Shown here piece by piece: positions 45,561-58,314 of a stretch of 64,000 nucleotides of DNA (its first letter is position 1; each line of letters begins with the position of its first letter). The position numbers and the translations under genes are program-made. The notes below the pieces were generated by a model. That model ran no database searches. It saw only the letters and a program-made list of their open reading frames with translations, and was not told where the DNA came from. The stretch comes from Limnanthes douglasii subsp. nivea (Eukaryota > Streptophyta > Magnoliopsida > Brassicales > Limnanthaceae). The stretch spans positions 75,438,273 through 75,502,272 of the forward strand of contig JAUPFV010000003.1 in assembly GCA_036936605.1 (NCBI GenBank), written 5' to 3'.

Positions 45561-48500
45561 TTGCCCTGGCCTCTAAGACTTGAGAGACAACTAAGGAGGG
45601 TGAACAATAACAATTATATGATCTAAGGGAGGCCCATAGTGCCATAATCCTTATTGAAGAAGTTGAAATTTTCCTACCAAAGAGGGTAAAAGTGTTAAAA
45701 TTGGTACTAAGCTGTCTCCAAACTTGAGAGAAAGATTGTTAGTTTTTTTTATCAAAGAATTTGCATATTTTTGCATGGAGTAGTTCAGATGTAACATGGG
45801 TTCCATCTGAGGTAATAAGCCACAAATTAGAAGTTCGGTCTGATGCAAGCCTAGTGGTTCAAAGAAGAAGGTCATTTTCAAAGGAGAAAGCTGATATAAT
45901 AGTATAAGAGATAGACCGGTTGACCAAGATGGGCCACATTAAAGAATCTCAATATCCATTATGGACTACCAACATGGTCTTGGTCAAGAAAAAGAATGGC
46001 AAGTGGGGTATGTGTATTGATTTCACTGACTTGAATAGAGCATGTACTAAAGACTTGTTTCCAATCCCTCAGATAGATCACTTAGTGGATTCTACACCTG
46101 GCTACAAGCTCTTGTCCTTTATGGATGCTTTTTCGGGGTATAACCAGATACAAGTAGATCTGAATGATCAAGATCATACCACATTCATCACTAATAGAGG
46201 GCTTCACGGCTACAAAGTTATGCCTTTCGGATTGAAAAATGCTGGGGCTACCTATCAAAGGTTAGTTAATAAAACATTTGCAAACCAGATTGGTAGAAAT
46301 ATGGAGGTGTATATAGATGATATGATGGTGAAAAGTATTGAAAAAGATGAGCACATAACCGATCTCCAAGAAACATTTTCTTGCCTAGAAGCTATAAATT
46401 TAAAATTGAATCCAGAGAAGTGTATATTTGGGGTTCACTCTGGGAAATTTCTAGTGTATATGATAAGTGAAAAAGTAATTCAACCTGATCCTGATCATCT
46501 CAGTGCTTTGTTAGCCATGGATCCCCCTCGTAACACCAAAGAGGTACAAAGGTTAACTCGTTGTCTGGCTGCATTGAATAGGTTTATCTCCACATCCTCA
46601 GACAAATGTGCTCAGTTTTACAAGTTTTGAAGAATGCTAAGGATTTTAATTGGTCTCTGGAGCGCGATCAAGCTTTTCTTGAGATTAAGAAGTATTTGTC
46701 TTCACCAAAGACATTGTTTAAACCTGCTCCAGAGGAAAATTTTTACATGTATCTGGCTGTATCTGGATATGTTGTAAGTGTAGTCTTGGTCAGAGAAGTG
46801 GATAATTATCCTCGTCCGGTTTACTACATAAGAAAGAGTCTATTAGAGGTAGAAAATCGATATTTAAAATTCGAAAAGTTAGCTTTAGCCTTGGTAATAG
46901 TTGCTAGAAAGATGAGACCCTACTTTCAAACTCACTCAATTGTTCATCGGACGTCATATCCCCTGAAGAATGTTTTACAGAAGGCTGATGTCTCAAATAG
47001 AATGACCAAATGGTCAGTTGAGCTATGTGATTATGATATTGACTTTACGCCTTAGACTGGTATCAGGGCCCAAGCTATGGCTGATTGTTTTGGTAGAATT
47101 TCATGTTAAAAGACCCCATGGACAAGAACAAAGCAGCCAAGTTAAAAAAGAATGAGTGGTATGCACATATGATGGATCAAGTACCATATGTTGTGGGGCT
47201 GTAATTTGCTTGACTTCTCCTTATGGTGATACAATGTATCACGCTATATGCTTCAGTTTTAGAGATTCTAACAATGAATCATAATATGAGGCATCCATTG
47301 TTGGTGTACACTTAACATTGATATGTGAGGCAAAGAGGGTTAAGTTGATAAGTAACTCTCAACTACTTATTCATCAGGCTCAAGGTCAGTTGGAAGCTAA
47401 GAAAGAACATCTAATACTGTACTTAATGATGTTGAAAGAAGTGGCTGCAACCTTTAAGAATGTTCAATATGAGCATGCTCCTAGATCAAAGAATACTATG
47501 GCAGATTCTCTAGCTACCATAGCCTATTCAGAAGCTTATCCATGTATCCTGGTGCAAGAATGCCCTTCAATAAATTCGTACCAATGAGGTACCAAGAAAT
47601 ATGAAGAGAGCATGAGTATACAAGTCATGCAACCACAAGATTAGAGGTATGAAATTTTACAATTTATATCCGATGGGATTTTGCCTCCGGATAAAGCTTT
47701 AGCCAAGAAGATTAAATATAAGGCTAGTGGTTTTCTGATTTTGGGAGAGGTTTCGTACAAAAAGTCCTTTAGTAGACTTTTGTTGTGTTCCTTGGGTTTT
47801 CAAGAATCCCAAAATGTATTATCCGAACTACGTGATGGGGAAGGTTCTGCGCATTTTGGCTACAGGGCACTAACCAGGAGATTTTTGTTGGTAGGGTATT
47901 ACTGGCCTACCATAATGGCAGATACACAAGATATGGTGAAACAATCTGATCCTTTTCGAATATTTGGGAATGAAATCCATGTCCCAGCAATACCCATGTA
48001 TTCAATTTCTGATCCACTACCTTTTGCCAGGTGGGGTTTAGATGTAGTTGGGCCTCTTCCAACGACATCTGGAGGTTTCTGGACTATAATTGCAGCCATA
48101 GACTACTTTTCCAAGTGGATAGAAGCCGCTCCGTTAATGTGAAATACTTTAAAGGCAGTCATTAAGTTTATCTTGTCAAACATATGTTGTCATTTTGGAA
48201 TCCCATAACGTATCACCACAGATAATGGGCCACAATTTGATAACAAAGAAATGGAAAAATTTTGCGCTTCCAGAGGAATTCAACATTGTTTCTCTTCTCC
48301 ATTTCATCCTCACTCCAATGTGAAAATTTAAGTTTCCAATCGAACTATTTTATAGGGGCTTTGAAAAAATTTAGAAGGGGCTGTAGGGAAGTGGCCGATT
48401 TATTTACAAGAAGTACTATGGGCCTACCGAACAACCCCAACATCAACCACTCAAGAGTCTCTATTTAACCTTGTTTATGGTATGGATGCCATCACTCCTA

Positions 48501-48877
48501 TAGAAGAAACTTTACCTTCTTTTAGGGTGTAAAATTACTCCGAACAGGCAAATGAAGTAGCAATAAGAGGACAATTGGATTTGATTGAAGAATGGAGAGT
48601 TAAAGCACACTTAAAAACTATGCACTATTAGGGTTTAATGCGAAGTAGGTATCCATCAAGGGTTAAAAGAAAGGATTTTCAAATAGATGACAAGGTATTG
48701 AGAAAAGTCTTTTTGTATACCAAAGAGAAGTAGTTCGAAAAACTGGCTCCGAACTGGGAAGGGCCATATACTGTTTGTGAAAAGATCAAACCAGAGATGT
48801 ATAGAGTCTCAGATAAGGAAGGAAACCTGCTGAGGTACCCTTGGAACGTTGAGCATCTCAGGTTGTACTTAGAATAA
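45560..48877 (+). pseudogene. pol: Pol of element G
   Basis: RT from about 45700; 45920-46620 is open with MCIDFTDLNRAC and an intact YIDD (near 46313). Frameshift near 46622; RNase H 46640-47055 then TAG; aRNH frames 47150-47587 with breaks (the RTDGGSS motif reads CTYDGSS); zinc finger and integrase from 47681, with the second zinc Cys lost (QSDPFRIFG) and a TGA at about 48139. ITTDNGPQFDN is kept but GQVEVAN is degraded (NVKI*VSN). Ends with EGPYTVCEK and the usual C-terminus. Confidence 0.88.
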
Positions 48878-49000
48878 AATATTTTGTAAATATTTACTTC
48901 GATATATATCCATGTAAATATATAAGGGCATACTCTTTACTACCTTGGTGGCACGATGAGGTTTTAATGAGGTGCCCAGTTTTTAATCTACTTGATATCT
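48878..49000 (+). promoter_or_regulatory. Pol 3' UTR motifs of G
   Basis: TGTAAATA at 48885-48892 (palindrome GTAAATATTTAC, 48886-48897) and 48913-48920, as in the other three copies, despite heavy decay of the coding region. Confidence 0.52.
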
Positions 49001-49324
49001 TCTTAAATTTTTTGCATTGACCATAGAAGATCCGAATCTATTAAACATCTGCTCGGAGTCTATTTAACATTTTAGTAAAGTCTATTCAATATCAGTCGGA
49101 TCTATTAAACACAGTCTAAATTTGTAAAATACTATTGACCTATTAAATTCTCTCCATATATATTAAACACAGTCCGGATTTATTAAATACCTTAGTAATG
49201 CCAAGTTTATTAAACACCTATAATAATTGGCTAAGGAAGTCAAGGGAAATTAAAGACAAGCATAAATAAAAGAATGAAATTAAAATAGATCGGGAAAACA
49301 CCGATCAATCTTACAACAAAAATG

Positions 49325-49403
49325 CCTTGACTATCCAAGGACTTTAGTACTGATAGAAAATAAATCGGATAATTTAAAACAAAAATGCCTTGACCTTCCA
49401 AGG
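49325..49403. repeat. Paired hairpins of G
   Basis: CCTTGACTATCCAAGG (49325-49340) and CCTTGACCTTCCAAGG (49388-49403), both followed by ACTTTAGT; the second ends 40 nt past the antisense stop. Confidence 0.65.
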
Positions 49404-49442
49404 ACTTTAGTTTCAAATCATAAACAAGTAAACGTAATAACC

Positions 49443-52190
49443 TCAGGGCTCATTCCCCTTAGTTTCTTCTTGATTAACTGGTTGAAGAGGACTGGTAATG
49501 TCCAAACTGGAATTTTTGCTTTCTTTACCCTCAAAATCGATGCCGCTAACAGAAGAATAACCATGCTTGTCTCCATTAGGCATAGTGTGAAAGGGTATCT
49601 CATCACCGAGCACATACTGCCATAAGGGCCCTAAATTATTCTTTTGGAAAGTCTGATGGAATAATAAAATCATGTCAGACTTGACCCCCTCATCCCTTTG
49701 TTCCAAAGAATTTACTAGCCCTGCAGCATACCTTTCGATGGAGGCATTTTGTTCTTCATTCTTTTTCTTTTGAAATGTAGCCAACTCATCATTTGTCTCT
49801 TTAAGGAGTTTTTCTAGTTTCTCACTGTCTTCAAATAAAGTTTTGATGGTATTAGCATCAGTAAGCTGTTGTTCCTTAAGGGACTTGATTTCGGGCGTGT
49901 TCGAACTTTAACTCTTCATAAGTGGTTCTAGCCTGAGTCAGTTCAGAACTTTTTTCTTCTCTTTCCTTAAATAAAGCTTCTACCTTTTGATGTTCGGAAG
50001 ATAGAGAGCTATTTAAGTTCCAGTTCTCATCCTCAAGAGTGTTTATGTCATGGGCTTGAGCTCTGGCCTCCATTTCTAGTTTCTCTATTCACTAAAGTAC
50101 ATGCTTGGGAACTCATCCAGGATAGTCTTTCCTGCATCAACTGCTGGAGGAATTGGTGAGGAGGGATCAGGTGGGTTATGTCTTTGTTGTTGGGAAACCT
50201 TTCCTTTGGAAAGAACTTCAGTTGGAACTGGTGGAGGAACATCTGAAGGGTAAATAATGATTTATGACCCTATATCAGCTTTCTTTTTCTTCTCGATCCC
50301 TTGTTTGGATTTATTCTTCTTTCTGGACCCATGATGACCTTCTCTATGACCCCTCTTATAACCCTGTTTCTTGGGCTGAGACTGTTGCACAGACCCACCA
50401 GCTCCTTCCACAGTTTCTGCTACATCTTCTAATGGAGCCGCATCAATCCCTTCGGGATTTACTGGGTCAACACCTTTGGAAGTCCGATGAGTTTCGCTTG
50501 ACCCAACCTTCTTTTTCCCAGCTTTCTACTTCTTCTTGTTGATTTTATCTAAGTGACTGGGGTATTTATTTCGAGATGGCAGATAGAGCTTGCCATCTTT
50601 GGCCTCAGTCTTTCTTAGGATGACATCCGAAGAAGGTGGAGTTGTTAGTTGCTCCCATGTCAATTCCCTGCTTCCTGTGATATTCCACATGTGAGTCCTC
50701 ACCATATTCTCCGAGGTGAATGCGTTGTGGAACTCTAACACCCAGTACTCCGATGCTCATTCATTTAACTTGATGAAAGTCTTTTCTCCTGCTTCCAAGT
50801 GTTCTAGGAACATCTTGGAAAAACTGTCATGAAATGGAAATGTATCTTTTTAGAAGGTGGATATGAAATAAGGGAATTAAAACAAGAAATTGAGAAACTA
50901 AACTTACTCGAACTTTTCCAGTGACTAACCAACTGGCTTGGGTTGTCAGTGGACTTGATCTTCCTCCTGTTCTCCCACCACTCATGTATAAAAATTGTAT
51001 CCTCTAAGGTTTTTTAGACTTTAACAACTCAATCACCACCTTGTAGTCATTACTCATGTTGTAGTGATAAATGGGATATGGTGATTCTTGCAGAAGCCAA
51101 CCACAACAACAAATTACTCCACAAGCAGAGGAATTTTGGATAATCTTGAGGCCATTATACTGGCCATCAGGATGTACCAAACGTTCAGACTCAATTGGCT
51201 GGGACATAACTTTACTAAGCTAAAATATCAGACAATTTATGGGTCTAGAGGGAACCTAGGCCCCCAGTTCAATAGTTCAGTGTAAACTACCAGCTCATTG
51301 GATTTACAATCCATATGGTGTCCGAAGTGACATGTATTCTTACTTTAATAGATTCCGGAAAGCCCCATTTGGCCCTGATTCTGCTTAGTTTGGCAGTTTG
51401 AGTGTAGACGTAAGTTATTCGTTGTAAGTCTAGTAGATATTTTACACTAACGTTTTTGAAGTTTGGCCTTACTTTCCCTTCCAAACACTCTAGGAAAGTT
51501 TTAGTGTTTGGCTGGACTACTTTCCCTCTGGTTGCCCTTTCAGATGTAGTGTCCCTGGTTTTTCCGGACGTCCCAAAGTGAGTCTCACTCTTACTATCTT
51601 CCAATGTCTCCTCCATAACGTTTAGAGGTTGTCCGGAGGGTTGTTCGGATGGTTTCTCAATTTGTAGCTCAAATAGTTGTTCGGTGCATGTTGGGTTGAT
51701 TGTTCAGTTGATCGTTGGGATGGTTAAAAGTTTGTAGCCTCCGAACTAGTTTCCAAGGGAGGTAGTGGATTATTTTTTTCTGTAGAAAGGCGAATAATTC
51801 TAGGAGGAGTGGGTGCCTCTTTATTTGATCCCCATGGCAAGGAAGGGTGAGGGTTTCCTAACGCTGTAAACTACTTTTTCCGTAGTAGGTGATTTGCGAA
51901 GTACTGGTTTTTGGGTTTTTGGCTTTTGAATTTCGGGTTTTCGGATTTCTTATTTTTTAGATTCTGATGGTTCAGATGCTAATGGGGATAATGATGGAAA
52001 AAACGGTGATCTTTGGACCACCGGTGTTCTGGATGACGATGAACTTTTATCTGGTTCAGGGATTGTCTGCATTATCAATCCATCGGGAGAGGCTGGTAAT
52101 CCAGCAGCAATACAGGATTCCTTTTCTCTTGTTCAAGTTCCGACAAGTTCAACCACCTCATCTTCCTAAAGCATTTCTAGCAGTGAACAT
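49443..52190 (-). pseudogene. Antisense accessory gene of G, broken
   Basis: Starts ATG at 52190 (ATGTTCACTGC, aligning with A's start). Exon 1 to about 50908, intron 50907-50824 (84 nt, GTAAGT donor, CAG acceptor), exon 2 50823-49443. Many stops and frameshifts, but the domain core (VYTQTAKLSRIRAKWGFPES near 51390), the IYHYNMSNDYKVV stretch, the MWNITGSRELTWEQL stretch, the coiled coil and the LLFHQTFQKNN stretch are clear. Its E-like sequence separates G and E from A, B and F. Confidence 0.83.
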
Positions 52191-52460
52191 AAAATTACCC
52201 AGGTCTATGGGTAAAATATGTGTTTAGATCTCTTTCTCTCTCTAAGGTGTTACTGTTAAGGGTAAAAGTGAGTGAAAACAGTAAAAATGAGACCTTTATA
52301 CAAGGATTGAAGAGTGTTAAAGGTTCTCTTGGGAAGGTGAATCAATCCGGTATAATGATTAGGGGCTATTGATTATGCCTTATTAACTCTAGGGAATAGG
52401 TACGAGTATCTAGGAGAAAAAACAGCTTAGAGGTCCAACCAAAGACTGACACGTGTCACA
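52191..52460 (-). promoter_or_regulatory. Promoter-like block of the antisense gene in G
   Basis: On the minus strand TGACACGTGTCA (52458-52447) then TATAAAG (52300-52294), about 148 bp apart; TATA is about 105 bp before the ATG. Same order as in A and B although the surrounding sequence is diverged. Confidence 0.55.
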
Positions 52461-52586
52461 GTTGAAAAATCAGGCGTTTAAGCTTCTCAAAGTATGAAAA
52501 CAACCCGTTCGGATCCGATCAGCGTTTTATCAAAGCAAAATGTAAAGCTGTTATAAATTAACTCTTCCAAAATTTGTTTTGAAAGA

Positions 52587-52600
52587 GTTAAAGGGGTTAC
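52587..52600 (+). other. Polypurine tract of G
   Basis: GTTAAAGGGGTTAC touches the LTR start TGATATGG; diverged from the A/B/F tract. Confidence 0.7.
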
Positions 52601-52981
52601 TGATATGGATCGGATTCTTCCGAACCGGTTCACAAGCAAATATCCGGAGGGTAGTTCAGACAGTTACCGCCCACTACTGTACTGAAAGATCCGAGCAACT
52701 TGATTTCATGACTAAGCACCTTGCTAAGGACTATTTACATATTTAACCTTGGGCTTAAAGCCCATAAAGAGAAGAACCAAACTCAAAAGCCCGACCCATA
52801 AGGCCCATGGATCACAAAACATCTATAAATGCCCCAACCACTTTCATTTAAGGGGTTGGACTTTTTTAAAACTCATTTAATACTTAGGATGCACCACAAT
52901 TCTCTCACTAGACACTACCAAACATTGAATACGATCCATATATTTCCAAAACTACCCCGGTGTCACAAATTTACCCTGCCA
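52601..52981 (+). repeat. 3' LTR of G
   Basis: 381 bp; TATAAATG at 52824-52831. Ends ..ACCCTGCCA, then E integrase resumes. Confidence 0.93.
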
Positions 52982-55560
52982 AGGAATCCCAAAGCGGCAA
53001 CAAATGTTAGATAAGATAAACTTGATGGCTGCCTTTGAAGTAGTCCTCACTAACAGAGCAGCCTATATCCACTTAAAAAAAGTAATCTATGGCCACAATT
53101 ATAGTTTGGAATCCTCCAGACGCCATTGGAAGAGGCCCAACTAAATCTAAACCCCACCTAGCAAAAGGTAGTGGTTCGGATATTGACTCTATGGGTACTA
53201 CTAACACATGGATTTCATTCCCAAACTTTTGACAATGATCACATCTTTTCACCATTTTTTTGCATCTTCCATTATGGTAGGCCAATAATATCCCGCTAGT
53301 AAAACTCTCCTGGTCAATGCCCTATAACCAAAATATGCAGAATCTTCCCCATCATGTAGTATGGATAACACGTTTTGAGACTCTTGAAACCCAAGCAACG
53401 CAATAAAGGCCTGTTGAAGGAATTCTTGTAAAGGATCTCTCCTAAAATCAGAAAACCACTAGCCTTTTATAAAACCTTCTTGACTAAGGCTTTATCTAGA
53501 GGAAAAATCCCATCGAAAAGAAACTTTAAAATCTCATACCTCCAATCTTGAGGTTGTATGACTAGTATACTCATGCTCTCTCATCTTTCTTGGTATCTAG
53601 CTGGTTTGAATTCATCGAAGGGCATTCTTGCACCAAGATCTATGGATAAGCTTTCGAATAGGCTATGGTAGCTAGAGAATCTTCCATAATATTCTTTGAT
53701 CTAGGAACATGCTCGTACTGAATGATCTTATAATTTGCAGCCACTTATTTTAATACCATTAAGTACATTATCAGTTGTTCTTTTTTAACTTCAAACTCCC
53801 CTTGAGCTTGATGAATAAGTAATTAAGAATCACTTATCAACTTAACACTCTTTGCCCCACATATCAATGCTAGACGTAGACCAACAATGGCGGCCTCATA
53901 TTCGGATTCATTATTAGAAGCCCTGAAACCGAAGCATATAGCTTGGTACATGGTATCACCATAAGAAGAAGTTAAGCAGATTCCAGCCCCACAACCCATG
54001 GTACTTGATCCACTATCTGTGCATACCACCTATTCTTTTTTTAAACTGATTACTTTGTTCTTGATCATGGGGTCTTTTAGCATGAAATTCTACCAAGAAA
54101 TCAGCCACAGGTTGAGCCTTGATAGCAGTCCGAGGCGCAAAGTCAATATCATAATAACCTAGCTCAATTGACCACTTGGTCATTCTGTTTGAGACATCAA
54201 CATTTTGTAAAACATTCTTCAAGGGACAACAATTAAATGAGCTTGAAAGTATGGTCTCATCTTTCTAGCCGCTATTACCAACACCAAAGCTAACTTTTCT
54301 AACTTTAAGTACTGTTTTTCTGCCTCCAGCAGACTCTTGCTTATATAGTATACCAAACAAGGATAATTGTCCACCTCTCTGACCAAGACTGCACTCACAA
54401 CATATTCAGATACAGCCAGATAGATATAAAGTTTCTCCATCAAAACTGGTTTGAACAATGTCTTTGGTGAAGACAAATACTTCTTAATTTCAAGAAAAGC
54501 TTGATCATACTCTGGAGATCAATTAAAAACTTTAGTATTCTTCAACACTTGAAAAAACTGAGCACACTTGTCTGAGGATCTGGAGATAAACCTATTTAAT
54601 GAAGCCAGAAAACCAATTAATCTTTGTACCTCTTTAGTATTCCGATGAGAATCCATTGCTAACAAAATATTGAGCTGATCAGGATCAGGTTGAATCCATT
54701 TCTCACTTATCATATACTCTAGAAAATTTCTGGAGTGAACCCCAAATATACACTTTTCTGGATCCAACTTTAAATTTATAGCTTCCAAGCAAAAAAACGT
54801 TTCTTAGAGATCGCTATGTTCCATCCTCTTTAAGATTTTTCACCATCATATTATCTGTACAAACTTCAATATTTCTACCAATTTGGTTTGCAAACGTCTT
54901 GTTCACTAACCTTTGGTAGGTGGCCCCATCATTTTTCAATCCGAACGGCATAATGTTGTAGCAATTAAGTCTTCTATCAGTAATGAAAGTGGTATGATCT
55001 TGATCATTCAAATCTACTTGTATCTGATTATACCCTGAAAAGGCATCCATAAACGACAAGAGCTTGTTACCTGATGTATAATCCAATAACTGATCTATCT
55101 GAGGGACTGGAAACAAATATTTAAGATATACGCCACTTGCCATTCTTTTTCTTGACCAAAATAGGATTTGCTGTCCATAATGGATGTTGAGATTCTTTAA
55201 TGTGGCCCATCTTGGTCAACCTGTCTACCTCTTGTACTATCACATAAGATTTTTCTTTTGAAAAAGATCTTCTTGTTTGAACCACTGGGCCTGCATCAGA
55301 CCAGACTGATAACTTGTGGCTTATTACCTTAGGTGGAACCCTAGTTACATCCGAATTACTCCACGCAAAAATATGCAAATTTTTTGACAAAAACAAAAAC
55401 AATCTTTCTATCAAGTGTGAAGACAACTTAGTACCAATTTTTACACTTTTAACCTTTTCGATAGGATAAGTTTCAACTTTTTCAATAGGGATTATGACAC
55501 TAGGGGCCTCTCTTGGATCATCTATCTCATTAAGATAGATAAATGAATCCAATAACTGCT
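52982..55560 (-). pseudogene. pol: Pol of element E: RT to integrase
   Basis: Reading leftward: pro-RT linker and RT (55552-54519) with MDAFSGYNQIQVDLNDQD; the polymerase box reads VCTDNM instead of YIDDM, so it is dead. RNase H 54476-54013; aRNH 54029-53560 with NNESEYEAA kept and TDSGSS for TDGGSS; zinc finger and integrase (53285-52982) with WGLDLVGPL. Frameshifts and stops throughout. Integrase continues at 32918 after the inserted G. Confidence 0.87.
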
Positions 55561-56110
55561 ATTGCTGGTCCTCCTTGGTTACCCCCAAAGTGTTTGAGGC
55601 AAGGGCAGTGGCATAACATTCTCTGGCAACCTTTTGACTGCTTCAAACAACCCCTACTTGGCCTCGAACAGCGTACTTCAGACATTGGTGTACAATGGAT
55701 GCCACATCATGCATCCTAGAAAGCCAAGATCTTCCAAATATGGCGTTGTAACAGGTAGGATAATCAACTACCACGAACAAAATCTTTACCATCTTTTTAA
55801 ATGGTCATTTTCCTAGTAACACTTCCTCTTCGAATTCACTAATGACATCTGTCAAACTGCCAGTGAATCCTACTATAGTTCGGTTGGACCATGGAATGAC
55901 AGATGGATTCTTCATTTTCTTGTAAGTGGTTAGAAATAATATATTTACGAAGCTGTCAGTATCAATTAGGATCATTCGAATGTCATTACCCCCAATTGAT
56001 GCCCCTATCACCATAACATCTTCATTTGGTCCAGCAATATCCCTTAAGTCATCCTCATCAAACACTATAAAGGGAAAAGGGTTTTGGTAAAGATGCGCAT
56101 ATATTTTTCC
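55561..56110 (-). pseudogene. Protease region of E
   Basis: GASIGGNDIRMILIDTDSF: the active-site DTG has become DTD. GFTGSLTDVISEFEEEVLL and a YNAIFGRSWL-like segment follow in shifted frames. Confidence 0.8.
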
Positions 56111-57869
56111 CGCAAACTAGGTAGTCAAGCTTGTAACATGCCTCTTTCTTTGACAAGTAGAAGGATTTGTTGCAATGTCTCCCTCAAATATGGTTAGAGA
56201 CTCAAAGAACTACACTAGTCTGGAAACCAGAGTAATATCTTCCACTATGACACCCACCTGATTCCGATCTAGGTCTGGATTAAGATATTTAGTGTCCACA
56301 TCGAATCTTTCAATGATAACCATTGCATTTTTCTGTCCGGAAGTTCCTGAAGTAGCTGAGGTAGGTGTTCGTGACGTATTACCATTAGGCCTGCTTCCCC
56401 CCTTGTTTTTTCACAAAATTTCTTAGTTTTTCTCTCTCTATAAGGTTTTGTACTTCTTGTTTTAGTATTATGCACTCATTCATGTCATGCCCAATATCAT
56501 TATGATATTTGTAAAAATTAGAACTTCGGGTATCCGTAGGAGATTGCAATGGTGCAGGAGCTCTAAAGTGTACTTTATCTTTAGTTTTATCATAAATGGT
56601 TGCCACACTATCCCCCAACTTAGCAAACCATTAAGGTTGGACCCATGGTCCCCTTTTACCTTTCCTTTGGGAGTTCTGACCGGATTGGCTCTGCTTAGCT
56701 CTATGGGAACCCTGTTCGGACTCCTTTGTTTTGTATTCAGACTGTAATCTGGATTTCTTGGTTTCCTCAACTGTAATCTGCTTTCCAACTTGATTCAGCA
56801 ACCCCCCGAAGGTCATTACTTTCTCCTTTGTTACTGAGTCAGCCAAATTCCCTAGATTCAACCCTTGTCTTAAAAAAGCAATAACCACCTGCTCTAAACA
56901 GTCAGCTAAACCATTTTCCGTGTTTACAAACCTGCTCACATAGTCCTTCAAGGACTCATTTGGCTCTTGGGAACAATGAATGATGGTGTCACCATTCCCT
57001 TAAACTTCTTTACTACCAACAAACTGCCTTCGGAAGGCAACCCAGAACGTGTGAAAATTCCTAATGGACCCTTGAGGGATACTATTGTACCACTTGAGGG
57101 AAACTCCTTTAAAGGTATGAGAGAAAGCCCGACATAGTAGTTTGTCATCATCATCAAAGCTCATCATGAAATTCTTCAACTGTTCAAGATGGTTATCAAG
57201 GTCTTTACTTTCATCGTACTTTTCCATCTTTGAACTATCAAACCTCTTCGCAAGATGTCTAGACAAGATTTTGGAGGACAAGGGTGATTGCTTCCAATTA
57301 TGACTTCGGCTCAACACTGAATCTTCATTACGAGTAACGAATATATTTGGTTCAGATTAACATGCAAATGGGTCTACTAGCATGTGGTTAACGTGTCGAT
57401 GCTTTTTAATCCTACCCCTTATATCTCTTTTCCTTGAGTGTATTTTAGACAATCTCAACTTTATCTTCACCCGACCATCATCGCTAGTGGATGAAATAGA
57501 TTCAAGCTCATGATCCTCCGATAAGCTATCAAAGGATTCTGATGTTGTACTCACAGACTGTTTAGACAGATGGGTTGTTTTAGAGCTCACCCGAGTTTTA
57601 GTAGATTATTCGTTCTCACCAGGTTCATAGTTTAGATGTGGTTTAGATGCACCCGAATTTTCTTTCATGCCATTTCCTAGATGCCTCTGAGCCCTTAACA
57701 CTTCTAGCTCAGTCTTTAACTGATCATTTTTATCTTGCAAGAATTTCTTGTCAGTTGTATTTTTGTTGACATGTGATATAATTGTGTGTTCATTCATATC
57801 CCTCACCCATTCATCATTCGGAGGAGGAAGGACATCTTGTACATTGGGATCTATCTGCTTAGATGACAT
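56111..57869 (-). pseudogene. gag: Gag of E
   Basis: Begins MSSKQIDPNVQDV (57869), Lys/Glu-rich, then SKQSVSTTSES, the LAKRFDSSKMEKYDESKD gag domain (57260 on), VAFRRQFVGSKEV, NGLADCLEQVVIA, and a zinc-knuckle remnant FYKYHNDIGHDMNECI. Stops separate the segments. Confidence 0.83.
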
Positions 57870-57921
57870 CTGAACTGCTCTTTATTTACTGGTTTTGAAT
57901 TTGATATTCATGCACCGTCTC

Positions 57922-57939
57922 CTCCCACTGTGGTCGCCA
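57922..57939 (-). other. Primer-binding site of E
   Basis: On the minus strand TGGCGACCACAGTGGGAG, four bases after the LTR end ..ACCACACA. Probably the least mutated copy of the family's primer site. Confidence 0.75.
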
Positions 57940-57943
57940 ATTT

Positions 57944-58314
57944 TGTGTGGTAAATTTGTGATATGGGGGTAGTTTGGGTAATATGCGGATTGTATTAAGT
58001 GTTTGGTGTTGTGTAGTGAGAGAAAAAGTCCAACCTCTTAAATGAAGGTGGTTGGGGTATTTATAGGTGCTTTATAACCCATGGGCCTTATGGACCGTGT
58101 TTCAGATTCGGTTTTAGTATTTATGGGCTTTAAGCCCAAGGTCAGATATGTAAAAAGATTTTAGCAATTTTCTTAGTCCTTAGAAAGCAACTTAATCATG
58201 AAAATAAGTTGTTCGAATCTTTCAGTAGGATAGTTGGGGGGGGGGGGGTAAATATCCAAACAATCCTTCGAAGATTTGCCTTTGAATTAGTTCGAATAAA
58301 TCTGATCTACATCA
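57944..58314 (-). repeat. 5' LTR of E
   Basis: 371 bp. On the minus strand it runs TGATGTAGATCAG to ..ACCACACA. TATAAATA at 58065-58058 (minus strand). Contains a 13-base C run on the minus strand (G run 58236-58248). Followed by AGTAT, the expected target duplication, whose partner is lost with the 3' end. Confidence 0.9.

Larger units (their letters stand above)
32919..52981 (+). mobile_element. Tat-lineage Ty3/gypsy element G (interrupted by F)
   Basis: Complete structure once F (33674-43577) is set aside: 5' LTR, PBS, gag, protease, pol, convergent antisense gene, PPT, 3' LTR. Flanks GGGAA (32914-32918) and AGGAA (52982-52986) fit a 5-bp duplication with one change. LTRs differ at roughly 22 of 380 positions by eye (about 6%). 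All genes carry stops or frameshifts. Confidence 0.92.
31186..58314 (-). mobile_element. Tat-lineage Ty3/gypsy element E, 3'-truncated, carrying G (and F)
   Basis: Minus-strand element: 5' LTR at the right (57944-58314), PBS, gag, protease, RT, RNase H, aRNH and integrase down to 52982; integrase resumes at 32918-32846 beyond the inserted element G. Its antisense gene lies on the plus strand (31186-32845, plus 19402-19745). A deletion fuses the cut integrase to the cut antisense gene near 32846. 3' LTR, PPT and the first part of the antisense gene are gone. G's LTR is its closest relative here. Confidence 0.85.
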
